DNA from: Chromera velia
Lineage: Eukaryota; Sar; Chromeraceae
Length of the DNA stretch: 52,500 bases
Direction: 5' to 3'
Assembly: GCA_018398765.1 (NCBI GenBank)
Contig: JAHBMJ010002799.1
Span: 1-52,500 of the forward strand
Made by a program: the position numbers and the translations under genes. Shown here in pieces: positions 12,253-24,990 of the stretch. The notes below the pieces were generated by a model, which was given only the letters and a program-made list of their open reading frames with translations, was not told the DNA's origin and ran no database searches. Numbering within the stretch: the first letter of the stretch is position 1; every line of letters begins with the position of its first letter.

Positions 12253-12489
12253 CTATCGCGTGGACTCAGACCTTAGCCAATTTGTCCGGGAGTTTGGGCA
12301 CTGATCCCGAAGTTATGGGGGTCAGGGACCCTAAAATGACCTTAAACAACCACTTTCAAAATTGTTTCTAATGAGTTCCTAACCATATATCAACCCTTAA
12401 AAACACTTCAATAAGCCTCCAATGTGTCATTTGCACAGATTCCGAAGTTAGTCCGGATAAATCGGCTAAGGTCTGAGTCCACGTGACTA
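12253..12489. mobile_element. Short TIR element (MITE), 231 bp, 3-bp TSD
   Basis: An inverted repeat of 34 bases with 31 matches lies at 12256-12289 and 12453-12486 (outer end tc[g/a]cgtggactcagacctt). The trinucleotide CTA flanks it on both sides (12253-12255 and 12487-12489), as expected of a 3-bp target duplication. Total element length is 231 bases with no ORF. A 3-bp duplication and long TIRs suggest a PIF/Harbinger-type non-autonomous element, but no transposase is present to confirm this. Two direct copies of gat[c/t]ccgaagtta lie inside. Confidence 0.8.
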
Positions 12490-13923
12490 GTAAGTAGCTC
12501 TAGAGGTAGCTGCATGCAGTCTAACCTGAAGCGCAATAGTTCACGCGCAACGTAAAATCTGATTTCAAACATTCTAGCAAACATGTTATACATCATTTGC
12601 AAACAATGAATCATATCTAGAATTATGATTCAATTATCTAGAGATTTAATTTATGTTCCACTGTGTTGCAATTTGTATAGGCTGCCATTTATGCTGCAAA
12701 TCGTGCATTTCTGCTTTTTTCTCCCTTCGCTAAGAAACCAATGCGTCAAACCATGCATGCACAGCGAGTCTGGATTCCGAGTCTGTAGAAAAGGCCCCAT
12801 GCCCTTCTTTTCTTCCAAGGTCTGTAGTGTAGAACAACGAAAAACGGCTCAGCCACGGCTGAATGAACAAAAATCTAAATTAAACAAAAGAGACAGTTGC
12901 TTGTTGGCTGTCAGGAGCAAAAGCCACAAAAATTCGCTGGATATAAAAAGATGCACCCCTCTCTGTGTTGGTCCCTAGATCTCTTGAACATGCAGAGATG
13001 CAAAGTGAAAGAGACGTTGAGGAGCACGACACGCCGGCAAAAAGGCAACAAGAGAATGCCGGACAAGACATAAAGCAGCGAAAGGGACTACCTTTTTTTT
13101 CTAATTTCGCCTTCCATTTTGAAGCGATTTCATTGTTACCATCCCTCTATCGAGTATTTTTTCGAACAGACGTTAACGCAACAGATCGGCCCGCACGTCT
13201 TGATTGAAAAAATTCCTACCGGCATAAGTTGTGTGTTTCATTCATTTACTCTCTCTTTTGGACAAAGCTCGCAAAGGTTCCGGCGTCCGTTCACGCAGAA
13301 AGAATGCGCGAAGCGAACAAGATGGAAGGACCATATGAAGCCAGGAATGAATGAAACAGGGCAGACCAGGGCTATGCAATAGAGCTATCAGCATATTCAC
13401 ATTAAAAAAGCGAGGCCTCCACTGTGGCTCAACCGAAGAAGAAAAATCGCACAGAACGGAATGGCACGAAGAAAAAAAGGGGGAACATACATGGGCACGT
13501 CGACGCAATCATGAAAGCAGACGGAAAGAGAGACATACAGATACAACGACCGACAAGCAGACATACAGACGGAGAACACGGAGCGGGGAGAGAATAAAGT
13601 AGAGTTGAAGAACGTTCCTATCGAACAAAGGCATGGAAAAACGGGCCAAGCCTCGGCTCCTGAGAGAGAAAGGCAACATGAAGAGTGAGAAGGAGACAGA
13701 CCGTCGGGGCCCTTTTCTTGTCTCTCTTCCCTCTTCTCCCCTCTCATTTTCGTCCGGTCGGTCTTTCCCTTCATCAGCCCGATCATAGAAGGAGAGAAGG
13801 ATCTGCTCTCATCAAATCTCCCCTCCCCCCCCAAGGTTCCTCCTTCCCTGCTCACACTTCTTCATTCAGTCTGCTCGCTTGTTGAAAGAAACACTTTCCT
13901 TCCTCTGTATGTCACTAGATGTC

Positions 13924-14325
13924 TCACCAGTCCTGTCCACAGCTCCCTTGATTGCACCCCTCGCCCCCCTTTGCTGCTGCCTTGGTGAGTTCGGTGAACA
14001 ACAGCTTCCCATACTTCTTGTACATGGAAACCACGCCCCCCTGCTTGTAGATCTCCTCCTGAATGCTCGAGAGCTGGAAGGGAAAACTCTCACCCTTCAC
14101 GCGGGCCCGCCTGCCTGGGACGTCGATCTCCACCTCTCCGTCCTCTTCCGCCAACTCGTAAAACCTGAAAAGACACACCCTCGCACAGACACACCATAAT
14201 AGAGCAGGACAAGACAAGACCGGACGGCACGGGGAAACAGAAGAGGGAGAAAAGACGTGAGAGGAGAGCCAAGACGCACTCACACTCTCTGTCTTACGCA
14301 TGCTGTCTGTTTTTCTGTTTCTGTC

Positions 14326-14367
<42 letters not shown>

Positions 14368-15102
14368 AGAGGGAGAGGGAGAGGGAGAGGGAGAGACAGA
14401 CAGAGAGATGTCGAGACTTAGTAGAGGGCGGATAGAATCACTGATTGAAGGAGTAGGTCTGGAATTCGTAGAGAGCAAGAGAACATCCAAAGAGAGATTC
14501 TTTTTTCTGTTGTTGCTTCACCACTGAACAACCCGACTGTCTCGAGACAGATCTCAGACATGTGCCTGTCCGTTCATGCACCTGCTCTTCACCTGCATCT
14601 AGTTTCTTTCTGTCCTTCTTTTCTCTTCTTCCCTCCCCTTGTCTCCTTAGTTCAAAGTTCATTTCTCTTCGCTCCTTATTGCCAGGGTCCCGTGCCTACC
14701 CACGCACCGAATGACCGACCGACCGACCTGTCGTCTGTGATGTTGATGCCGAAGAGGTCCAGAGACAGCAGGTTCCTCCCGAAGATGAACGAGAAGGATT
14801 TCGCAATCACTGCCTGGATTCCTGTCCACCGGAGGCAGCTCACCTGCACAACACACACACGCACACGAACACAAACAAACGACTCCAATGACGAAAATCA
14901 GGAACGAAGAAAAGAAGCATGAGAGGAGGATCCAAAGAAGAAAAGAAGAGCTGAGCAGAAAGACAGACAGACAGTCAGACAGACAGACAAACGGGAAGAG
15001 GGGCATCATTCGAGATCGCAGGCATTGCCATCAGTCAGTCATCACACACACACACAGTCTCTCTCTGTCCCTCTCTCTCTCTCTCTCTCTCTCTGATAGA
15101 GG

Positions 15103-15145
<43 letters not shown>

Positions 15146-15713
15146 GTCCGCACGCATGTGCGCGCGCACACAGAGGGATGGAGCGAACCCTTCTCATTCC
15201 CCGTTCTCTACCGCTTATGATATCTCCGCACCACGCATGTTCCAGAACAGGCGCACAATCCAAAGCAGACGGCTCAAATTTGGTGTACCCACAAACGAGA
15301 GCCAGCCAGGCAGGCGAATGGACGTAGCCAGCGAGTGCAACAAGAAAGGGGTAGAAGGAAGGGAGGAACAGCATCGCCCCAAGGCAAGCAAAAACAAAGA
15401 AATAGCGGAAAGAGGCATCCAGTACGGAAGACAAGAAGAGAGAGGAAGCCACATAAACGAGCGCACGCACGCATATACACCCACTGATAGATAGGTAGAT
15501 GTACATACATATAAAGACAAAGGACAGAAAAGACAGGCACGCAGTCACACAGGCACACAGGCAAACAGACAGCAAGGTTCTCCCCCAAGAGAGAAGCGAA
15601 AACCCCAAAACGGACCGCCTCCTCTCTCGAGGAACCGCACCCGAACCCCTTTCCTGCCACGATGATGTTACGGCCCAGGCTCTTCACTCGGTCGACAAAT
15701 TCGGGTCTGTGCG

Positions 15714-15749
<36 letters not shown>

Positions 15750-18700
15750 GTGCATGGTGAGAAAAGAACGAGGCAGAATGGATCAAAGAATGAAAAAGAA
15801 AAACCGAGGTGCTTCAACCCACAGAAACTGAATGCGGGGACGGAAACAGATACACAGATCTGGCGTTTCTCTCATCTGTCTGTCTTTTCTTTCTTCTCAT
15901 TGGCATTCCTATTGGAGCCTCGGTCTGATAGATGAAACCACGAAGCTCCCAAAGCCGATCGAAAAAGGTCACATGCCGCCTGCCCAACGCCGCATACGGG
16001 CACCAACGAGATAGGCACAGACAGCATGCAGCAACCAATCGACGTACAGGCAGACACCTACCTACCTGTAGATGCAGAACGATTTATCTGCCAAGGCCTC
16101 GTCTCTCAACGTGATGTACTGGGCTGGGATGATCGCGTCGGTGTCGACGTCATCGCCAAACACCTGAAACGATACCAAAGGGAGGGGAGGGAAACGATCA
16201 GGAATGAAGAAGCAACCGCTGGACGGTGTGCTGATGTCATATTGAAGACAGCAGAGACGAGAAACCGACGCAGGAAACCAACAGCCACAAGACGAAACCT
16301 TGACGTCCTCCATGTCTTCCCACCCTCTCCTGCAATTTTCATCCTCTCTGTCCGACAATGTCCCCAAACAGTTTCCTACGCGTACAAACATCCACACACA
16401 CGGCGGCGGAGGGGAGGGGGAAGGAGAGAGATGGAGGATAGATAAACTCCCTAACCTGTGCCTTCCCCTTGATGACTCCAAACTCCTTCACAGAGAATCC
16501 CGCAGTTGCCGTTCGGTTCACGTCGTCCCCTGCTCCCTCCAGACGCACACCGCTTCGAGGCTCCACTATCGGGACGCTAGCGGGAATGCCGCTCTTGAAA
16601 TCGAGCAAGGCATCAATCCTCTCCTGCAGGTAGGTACGCAGGTGAGAGAGGCTTCTTCAGCTTTCGTCTTTATCTGACTTGGGTCTCTTTTGTTGGAGAG
16701 AAAGCAGATCTATGCAGACGCACGAGTGCCCAATCAAACACATGAGAGGTCATGGAGAAGCAAGCACTGTAGAAGGACGGCGACGCAAGGAAGGAAGCAG
16801 GAGGGAGGGAGAGAGACACGGTATTCGGACTTCGAAGCATAAAGAAAGAAAGTTGATGGGAGTCCTCCCTCCCGCCCAACCTCCGGCATTCCCTCCGGCC
16901 TGCTGCCTAAGACAGAATGGTGACAGACAGGAGGCACACAGAAAATGCATAGCGGGTAAATACGGCAAAGAGCCAAGAGATTTTCGATTCCCTCCTGAAA
17001 GGTGCCAGTAGGTTCTGTTGAGGGAAGGAATACAGGCTAGAGAAGATGCGCACATAAAGTCAGAGAGCGGCGAGGCAGAGGAGAGGCAGACGCAGATCTT
17101 ACAAGATAGAGGAGGAGAGATGAGACGAGGCAAGAGGAGACAAGAGGAGAGACGAGAGAAGAGGAGACGGACCTGCGGGATCGCTGCGAGGAGTTCAGAC
17201 GGGTCTGTGATCTCCATGTTGAAGGAAGAGGCGGCCACGGTTGATGCAGACGCAACCGACCCAATCGCCCCCTTGCCCATGCGGTTGCGAAAGTTTCGGT
17301 TCTGCACATGCAGTCGTCATATTTCATCTTAATTGCCGTTTCCATGTTCGTTCAATTCCTTTCATTCATTCATTATTTAGGTAGAAGAAGTAGAATGCTG
17401 AAGTTCCGGTTTCGTCCCGAGGAGGGTCGACAAGATATTTGTAAACACCCCCGCTCTCGAGGAAGAATATGATGTTGTTTTCCTTCTCGTTCCTTCCACG
17501 CAGAGAGAAAAAGCGGAAGAAGAGAAAGAGGCACAAAAAGAAAAAAAGGGTGGCAGAGGGTCCGCTGGTCGAGGAAACGCCCCAAGGGAACGAACGAACA
17601 GGCAAATAGAGCGCCCATCACACAAAAACTGCAGGCAGACACGCAGACTGACAAACCGCAGCCACAGAAGCAATCCCAACGGAAAGAAAGAAAAAGCGGA
17701 AGGAAAAGAAAGGAATCCTCCCATCCATGTCTCAACAGACCCCTTCCTCCTCTGACGACGAACCTGGGAGGACAGCCAGATCTCCCCGTCCATGGCTCGC
17801 TCTGCCGACACACCCAGGCAATACGCACACCCCGCGGCTCCTACCTCGAATCCGGCACGCCTGCAGGCTCACACACGCAAAAAGAGAGAAACAGAAGACC
17901 TGACTTTGTTTCCTTTTAGGAAGGGGACAGACGGCATGTAGACACAGATGGAAATTCCCCCCTTTCTTCGCTTACCAACAGTCCGGAAGAAAAAGTACCC
18001 CAGCTTCTAGTCTGAAGTACTTTCTCGAGAAGACCCTTCCTCTGTTTGTTCTTGCCTTCCTCTCCTCCCTTCCGTCTCTTTTCGTTTCTCTCAGAAAGAA
18101 AGCTTGAGCTATCTGCCTGCCGACCTGAAAATGTCGAGGATCCCGAGTTGCTCGAGAGTGGCGATCATGATCGTGGACCCCGGCGTGACCTTCCTCTTGA
18201 AGGGGGCCTTTCCGCTGCCGGGGTCTCTGGGTTTGGGCGTGAGACCCTTGTTCATTCCCGCCTCGAGCACCAGGCCCGCCAGGATGATCTCTGCCTCAGT
18301 GGTCGTGCAGGCACCGATGAAAACTCCATCCAGATACCTGAAGCAGATCGAGGGAGGGAGGGAGGGATAGATGGAGAGGGAAACTCAGTTTGACAACGGG
18401 GAGACTGGGATTGGGGTAGTCAAATCATGCACACAATTCACACACAGACAAGAGAAAAGATAAGTCTCCCTGACACGCCACAAGACGAAGCAAGCAAGGA
18501 CACAGGAGGAGAGGGAATGCAGAAAAACGCACGGGCATACACCATCGAAGCACTCGCTGGGAAACCAGAAGGGCATAAAAACAAATCCGCGAAGTTGCAC
18601 CGGAGTGCATTTATTGAAAAGGAAGAGAGGAAGCAAGCAAGGAAGCTTACGGCGGGGGGGAGAAGACATGCATCAAGGTGCACGAATAGTACAGGAAAAT

Positions 18701-19825
18701 GAAAGGAGCAATGCCGAAGGAAGGCAACTACCGAGGACACAGTCAGGCAATCTGGTGAGTGGAAGACGGTCAAGCGATGAGCAGATCCCGAAGAGGGAGC
18801 GTCGAATGGTTTACTGTATTTGCAAAAGAGACCAGTGAACGCACTGACTTGATCGTGTCGCACACTTTCTTCCCGTTGTCCATCAGAGGTTCGTACAATT
18901 TCGGGTCGCTGATGAAAAACGTGTTGTCAGGCTCGGGCCACTTTGCAACAAGAGGCTTGACCTCAGAGAGATCCAGAGTGAGATGCTGGTGGTACTGCGC
19001 GTCCGGGTCTGCACGCATGTACACTGCCTCCTCATCCTTGTCGGGGCGCTGCTTCCTCTTTGCAACGAATGCCGCGGTGATTTCGTCGGCAGGGAAGACA
19101 CCCGCAATGGCTCCGAATTCTGTCGCCATGTTGGAAATGGCGAACCTGGAATCAACTGACATCTCAGCGATGTTCCCCCCAAACTCGACAACACGATCGA
19201 GGGCTACAGAGTTTCGCCTGAACTTGTGAAGGATCCACAGCATCACGTCCTTACCAACCATACCGCGGGGGAGATGGCCGGTGAATTCGATCAAGACGGT
19301 CTCAGGGACTCTGAGCCACGTCTGGCCGGTCACCAGAGGCATCACAACGTCTGCAGCACCCATGCCTGCGGCAAGTGCACCTACGCAACCGTGCGCACAG
19401 CTATGACTGTCTGCACCCACGATCACAGTACCAGGCTCGGCACGTTGTCTGTAGAACTCCGTATGGAGAATTGATTCGTTGGGTCCAAAGTAATCTTCCA
19501 GACTGGCTTTGTCTGCAAAGTCTTTGCACAACTTGATGCGCTTCTGAATGATCTCTTCGTGATAGTTTTTGGGGTCTACAGAGTGATCGACAGCCAAAAA
19601 GAAGCGATCACTCCTCCAGATGTCAGGCCCTCCAATGTTGTCAAGGGTCTGCTTCATGCCCACCCAGGTTAGTTCTGATGCCAGGGTGCGGGCAACCTTG
19701 ACGACCACCACTTCCCCCGGTTCCACGTACTTCTTCTGCAGGCCCACTGCCTGATGACACAAAATCTTCTCAGACAGCGTCATCGGACGCGTCTTATGCA
19801 CCCCGTTTGTACCGTTCGCAGCCAT
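13924..19825 (-). CDS. Single-chain LeuC+LeuD-like aconitase-family hydro-lyase, 709 aa
   Basis: Aconitase-superfamily [4Fe-4S] dehydratase with large and small parts in one chain, as in fungal isopropylmalate isomerase. Exons: 19825-18849, 18337-18125, 17860-17764, 17301-17173, 16623-16456, 16163-16066, 15706-15616, 14843-14728, 14164-13924. All phases agree and the stop is TGA. Residues 1-460 are LeuC-like: VDH (Asp80-His81), GADSHSC (138-143), and the three cluster ligands in order, Cys336 (GACTTT), Cys408 and Cys411 (GCAYCLG). A linker of about 70 residues leads to the LeuD-like swivel domain with [15 protein letters not shown] and [11 protein letters not shown] (about 581-591), the catalytic Ser/Arg loop. 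GACTTT replaces the more usual GSCTN. No transit peptide is visible, so it is probably cytosolic. Leucine biosynthesis is the simplest role, but the substrate cannot be fixed from sequence. It shares a promoter region with the LOTUS gene. Confidence 0.92.
14328..14404. repeat. (GA)n/(GGGAGA)n microsatellite, intron 8
   Basis: Purine-only run on the plus strand; on the coding (minus) strand it is a pyrimidine tract upstream of the last exon of the LeuCD-like gene. Confidence 0.95.
15043..15144. repeat. Compound (CA)n(TC)n(CA)n(GA)n microsatellite
   Basis: Alternating CA, TC, CA and GA runs in intron 7 of the LeuCD-like gene. The TC and GA blocks are complementary and could pair into a hairpin. 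Confidence 0.95.
15710..15747. repeat. (CA)n microsatellite, intron 6
   Basis: About 17 CA units directly next to the acceptor of exon 7 of the LeuCD-like gene, which ends at 15707. Confidence 0.95.
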
Positions 19826-20420
19826 CTTTCAGACTGAAACGCTGGAAAAGGTAGAAAGCAAAGAGGGTGAAATTTCAACTGAAGAGAACGCTTTGCGTCA
19901 AAAACAGTTAGCAAAGAACTGTCTCAGAAGCAGATTGCGTCCGCAGCAAAACCTTCGGACATGTGCTAACTGCGCAGCTCTTTTTCTTCTTAGGAGAGAT
20001 GCTGAACTCGGTGATCTATAGCTTCTCACAATCGTGAAGTCCTTGTTTCAGTTGGAAGACGCAAACGTCTCTGCGTCTCGTCTCTGCATGTATCGGACGC
20101 ATGACGCACGCACGCAAGACCGCCTCGCGTACGTGCGGAGACGTGCATGGCCCCGGAAAGCAAAAAAGCTAGGTCCCGCGGAGTATTCCCGGAGTGTACA
20201 AGGCTCTGACATACGGCTCTGCATAGTTTTTCTCTTCTCTTTTCTCAGTCAGTTTGTGCCGATCATGCAGTTTGTCAAATTTTTCACCTCTTGAAGAGAC
20301 TGTATGGCCTATTCAAAAATCCGTGAGAAGCGTCTGAGATAGATTCCGTTGTGTTGGGCTCAAGGAGGTCTGGCCCTCAAAGTCCGTCGTGTGAGCGCGT
20401 GGATCTGTCTTCACGAAATC
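19826..20420. promoter_or_regulatory. Divergent promoter region, LeuCD-like / LOTUS
   Basis: 595 bases separate the two start codons, so both promoters and 5' UTRs lie here. The centre (20060-20160) is rich in CG and GCATG words, with repeated gtctctgc and acgcac motifs. No TATA box is obvious. A stop-free upstream extension of the LOTUS reading frame exists to about 20349 but has no ATG. Confidence 0.5.
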
Positions 20421-23400
20421 ATGAGTGGGCTCGCTGGTTTGTTGACTTATGACGACAGTGACAGTGAGGGGGAGAAGGAACGGCCTGCGGCACCCACACA
20501 ACCTCTGCAGCCAAAAAAGGCATCGCCTTTGAAGGTCGTCAAGAATCCTTTTCAGCAGGTTCCCTCGAAGGAAAAGAGAGATGGGGATTTTTTGATTCCC
20601 GACCTACCTGTTTCCATCAAACCGTCTCTGGCTCCTGAGAGCTCAACAAAGCGGCAGAGAGGGGAAGAAACAAACAGCAGCAGCATTTCCGGCAAGAGAC
20701 CCTCCCCTCCTGCCATTGAGACCCGCTCTCTGTCCCCTACAGAAGGGGCCTCTTCCTTACAGGCAGGGGTGCGCCGTTCGAAGTGGGGGTCAATCCCTGA
20801 CGAAAAGGAAAAGAACGGAGATCTCACTCACTCCTCTGCCGATGGTTCTTCTTCCTCTTCGTCCAAGCGAGCAAGTGCTGTTGTGGGTCGGGAGGAAGCG
20901 AGGTCTGTGTCACCGCAGAAAAAGAAAATGAAGGAAGAGAAAGAGGTGAAGAAAAAGAAGAACCGGTGGGATGACGACGATGACGATGACAGTTTGGAGT
21001 TGGGAAGTCCTGGGGGTGGGGGTGCGAAGAGCAAGAGTGGGGATTTGGAGGATTTGGACGCGCTGGACGACAACGCACCGGTTTTCGGTTTCGATGCGGA
21101 TGCCCATTCTGCGGGGGATGGGGGCGACAGGGCCACAGGAGCGGGAGAGCGCTTTGACCCGTTTGGTGCGATTGGGTTGCGAGGGGTGTCAAGGGGGGGT
21201 CTTGGGGGCGTGGGGGGGATTTTGGGAGATGACTTGGGGGGGAGTCCCGGGGGGGAGGAAGAGAGTGTGGACTCTGATAAACCGTTGAATGAGGTGACAG
21301 CAAAGGAATTTGGGAAAATGATTTCTGCAGGTAGCTCGGCCTTTGCTCGGAAGGTTCAGGAAGGGATCCGCCTGATCACTTCAAGGGACCCGAAAAAAGT
21401 TCTTCAGGGACTCGGGTGTTGGGCCGCTGCTGCTGAAATCCCGTACGCCTGCAAGGGCCTGGGGTACCATCACCCGGTTCTCTTGAAGGGCCTTCGCTGG
21501 CTGAAGAAGCAGTCAACAAGCCTGGTCCCTCCACCCTTTGAGTACGTTCCGGGGGGGCGGTGTAGGGTGAATGGGATTGAGTGCTACAGACAGGTGAATG
21601 CGATCATAGCTCTAGTCATGGGAGGGAGGGCGCCAGGAAGTTTGTTCGGGGAGAAGTTTTGTGACTTTTTGAAGAGGGTGGAAAAGATGCCTGACGGGCC
21701 CCAGGATGGCGAGGTGGATGAGGGGGATGATATGATGATCATGAGAGCTCAGAGCCAGGAAAGCCCCGGAGGGGTGGGAGGGCATAGGTGGGGGGGACAG
21801 GAATGGGGGGGGGCGGGGGCGAGTCCGACTAGCCCTTATCCCCCCTCTCCGGCACAGACCACCCCTGGAAGTGTCTATCCTTCGAGCGCTGCGCCTGGCG
21901 GAATGGGCCATCATCAGATGAAGCTGGACAGACCATCAGCGTTGCATGAACTGAGAGTGATGCTCAGCGGGCTTGATGGTGCCACTTTGGAAGATGTAAG
22001 TCTTTTGTTTTTCTGTCCGTTTCCCCAGTAGCTGTTGAAGATGAGAAATTCGTGAATCGTGCACTGTACTGAGGCGTGAGAGAGAAAGAGCATTCTGCCG
22101 AGGGAAGTACGTTTTTTTTTCTGAAGTTTCCGTCTTTTCTTGGGTTGTTTCCTTATTTTTCGTCTCTCTTTGTCTCCAACCGTCTGTTTCTTTTTGTTGG
22201 TCTATTCTCACAGCAGCTCTCTTTTATTCGTTCGAACCTCCTGCATTAATCTGAAATCATACCACGAAGTGGTGTCGCTGTTGTGTCCTTTCTTCTTTCT
22301 TCCGCCCATGTAGCTGGACAGGTATGACCTTTGTCTCTTGCTGTCGGTTTGTGTCCGCATGATGTGCGTGTATGTCAGCTTCCTGTCTCGTCTCTGGAGT
22401 CTCCCCTGAGCTTCTGTGTGGCTTCTTGCTTCCTTGGTTGGTTGGTCGCAGTGTCACAATCTATGGTGGTCCTCGCGAAGTGGTGTTGGGTGCTTGTCTG
22501 CTGACGTCCGCAACTTGGGCTTTGACTCGTTCGAGGAGTGCGTCAGAGCGATGGAGGTCCGTTGCTTCATTCCCCCCGTGGGTCATGACTTGTTTGACTG
22601 ACGTTGGTTCTTTCTCCATTGCTTCTTCTTCTTTCTGTTCCCCCCTTCTCTGTTTCTTTCTCTGTGTCTGCGTCTGTCAAGCATCTCCTCCCCCTCGACG
22701 CAACTGACTTCAAACACTCCGAGAAGGAACTTCGCGTCTCATTTCATCCCCTGCCGCATCCTTCATCTCTTTTATTGTGATTCCGTCTGAAGCAGTTGAG
22801 CAAATGTGCGTGTTTCCTTCCTTTTTGGCTGGCATCGTTCCTGCCTGAATGTATGCAGGGCATTCGAGTGGAAGTGGGTGCAGAGGGTGCGCTGATCATT
22901 CGGTCCTTCCAGACAGGTCCTCCAGAGGGCCCCCCCAACGTCTACGCTATGCATGGGGGCATGCCGGGGCCTCACATGGGTATGTACCCTCACATGCAGC
23001 AGCAAGGGGGCCTTGCGGACCCCCAGTTTCTCCACGGACAGCAGCAGCAGCAGCCGCATCATCTCCTGGGGCACGGGGGGGGCCTCGCAGCACAAACGCA
23101 AAGTGCATCGATGGCCAACGTCATGGGCCTCCCCCCACCCCCCCCACCGAATATCCCTCAGCCCCCTCCACCCCCGTCATCTATCGCGTCGCAAACCAGC
23201 TTCGTCCACCTTTATTCGCAGGAGAATGTGGCGGCGGGGCAGAGAGTGAATTCAGCAATGGCGGCGGAACTTCGTGCAGTGGCCCAGAGGGTGCACGGGG
23301 CCTCCCTGGAGACCTTGAAGAAGGTGTGGAGGGAGGAACATGGGGGAGAAGACATCATGTTCTATTTGATCGGATTCAAAAAACTGTCGGACCTTCTGGA

Positions 23401-23506
23401 AGCCGTCCCGGTCGGTCAGAAAACTCCTCGTCCTCTTTTCCCTTCTCCGGTGTGTGTGAGTGTATGTGTGTGCGTGAGTGTGTGTATGTGTGTGCGTGTG
23501 TGTATG

Positions 23507-23553
<47 letters not shown>

Positions 23554-24990
23554 GTTTGATTGTTTGTGTGTGTATGTGTGTGTGTGCGTGCTTGCGTGCT
23601 GAGCTGAGCGGATCGTTCTAGACACAGCGTGACTGTCTGCATGACTTCATTCAGGGCGTCTCTGTGGCCTGGGACGGGTCCGTTGCTCGTGTTCTCTCTG
23701 AAGGACCCGCGCCAGTGATGCCAGATGGCCAGGTCAGTCGATCGGTCTGTCAGCCACAGAGTGTGCATGCCTTGCTCTGGTGTCTGTCTGTCTACGTGTC
23801 TGTCGTTCTTGTGTATGGCGGCAATCAGAACGTGTCGCACATCTCACCCGATTTCTTTTTTCCCTTTAATAAAGAGGGAAACGCTGCCATGCCCTCCGCC
23901 GCTTCACGCTCCTTCCGTTTCTTCCGTTCTTTCGCTCTGTCGCTCTACCTTGTCGTCTTATTTTATCTCTCTTGGTTCTTCCTTCCTTCCACCACCGCTC
24001 CTCTTCTTCTTGCAAGCACCCTCTCGTCCCCCCAACCTGCAGCCCCCAACTTTCTTTCGTCCTTCGCTTCCTCTCTTCTTTCTTGCATGCAGATTTCCGG
24101 AGGAGGAGCAGGGAACGGACTTCTGCCGGTCCCGCAACCGCCCCCTCCACCCGGACCGGACCCGTCGATGCCTGCCCATCAAAGCAGCATGATGTTCCAG
24201 CACCACCAAGTACACAACCCGTCTTCGTATGCCCACCTTCACACACACACTCACTCACATCCGCATCAGCATCACCAGCCGACTCATGGGGGAGAGACAA
24301 TGCACTCTGCTCCTTTCCAGTCTCACCAAAGCTTACCCTCACACATGTATGCTCAGCAGGGTCAGACACCGGTTTCTTCTTCTTCCTACACTTCCTATGC
24401 TCATCAGCAAGTAGGTGAGGCTACTGCACGTTCCCCCTCTTCATCTGCGTCGTCTGCTTCTGCGTCTGCTGCTACAGAGGAAAAGAACCACGCAGCAGCA
24501 GCAGCTGCGGCAGTAGAGTCTGCCAGCAGCACAAGTTTGCAGTCAGAGTTGGCAGTCTTGCAGTCTCAGTGGCAAGCGGCAGGTGAGGTACCGCCTTCGT
24601 TTTTGTTCCTCATCCCGTCTCTCTTCCTTCGTTCCGGCCCGCCTTTCTTTCTGTCTCTCTGCCCCTCTGTGTCTCGCTCTTCTTACTTTCTCCCTCACCG
24701 GCAGCCTTGTGTCTCCAGTGCTCTTGCTTTGCACACCCACTGAACTCTCTCCCCGCCGCTGGCTTCTCCCTCTCCTTCCATCTATCCTCTAGCATCTTGC
24801 CGTCACCGCTGCCGCAGCTGCTGCTGCGAGGCGGTGGAGGAAGTCTTTTTCTTTTTCCTGCCAACTTGGACAGCCAGGCGGCTGGTTCGCTGGCAGACTG
24901 CCTGGTAGTATTTTTGTACGGGGTACCAGACAGCAGCCACCGTCAAAAACAACAAACCTTGTTCGCTCCTATCTGAACCTGGCTAGATGA
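20421..24990 (+). CDS. Tandem LOTUS/OST-HTH domain protein, 6 exons, about 1000 aa
   Basis: Probable RNA-regulatory protein. Exons: 20421-21995, 22452-22556, 22859-23410, 23655-23732, 24093-24587, 24793-24990, all in phase 0; TGA stop. The start is the first ATG in frame (MSGLAGLLTYDDSDSE). Residues 1-300 are charged and disordered (KKKKNRWDDDDDDDS, Gly-rich). About 300-440 form a conserved-looking domain containing GLGCWAAAAEIPYACKGLGY and RVNGIECYRQVNAIIALV that I cannot name. LOTUS 1 spans about 506-580 (LHELRVMLSGLDGATLED, VRNLGFDSFEECVRAM, GIRVEVGAEGALIIRSF). LOTUS 2 spans about 694-762 (ELRAVAQRVHGASLETLKK, FYLIGFKKLSDLLEAVP, GVSVAWDGSVARVL). Gln/Pro-rich, His-rich and Ala/Ser-rich segments surround and follow them. 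LOTUS domains are known to bind RNA (including G-quadruplexes) and, in animals, Vasa helicase. The final exon is less certain: a GTGAGG donor at 24583 is an alternative. Confidence 0.75.
23448..23600. repeat. (TG)n microsatellite, LOTUS gene intron 3
   Basis: TG-rich run with TATG and TGCG variants just downstream of the exon 3 donor at 23411. Confidence 0.95.

Larger units (their letters stand above)
9883..13923. other. Convergent intergenic region, no gene seen
   Basis: This lies between the 3' ends of the cathepsin C (+) and LeuCD-like (-) genes. It contains a CAGA repeat, a short GATC repeat at 10747-10766, an AT-rich stretch at about 11380-12620 and one MITE-like element. Open frames on either strand are built on the repeats or lack domain character. 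The 3' UTRs and polyadenylation sites of both genes must lie here but could not be located. Confidence 0.6.

Noticed and set aside
12625..13602. Plus-strand frames of 80-117 codons downstream of the 231-bp element
   Set aside because: No domain, no agreement between frames, and AT-rich or low-complexity composition.
14300..15831. Plus-strand frames inside the LeuCD-like gene
   Set aside because: Antisense shadows over introns with GA and CA repeats.
23376..23840. His/Thr-rich minus-strand frame
   Set aside because: Reverse translation of the TG microsatellite in the LOTUS gene intron.
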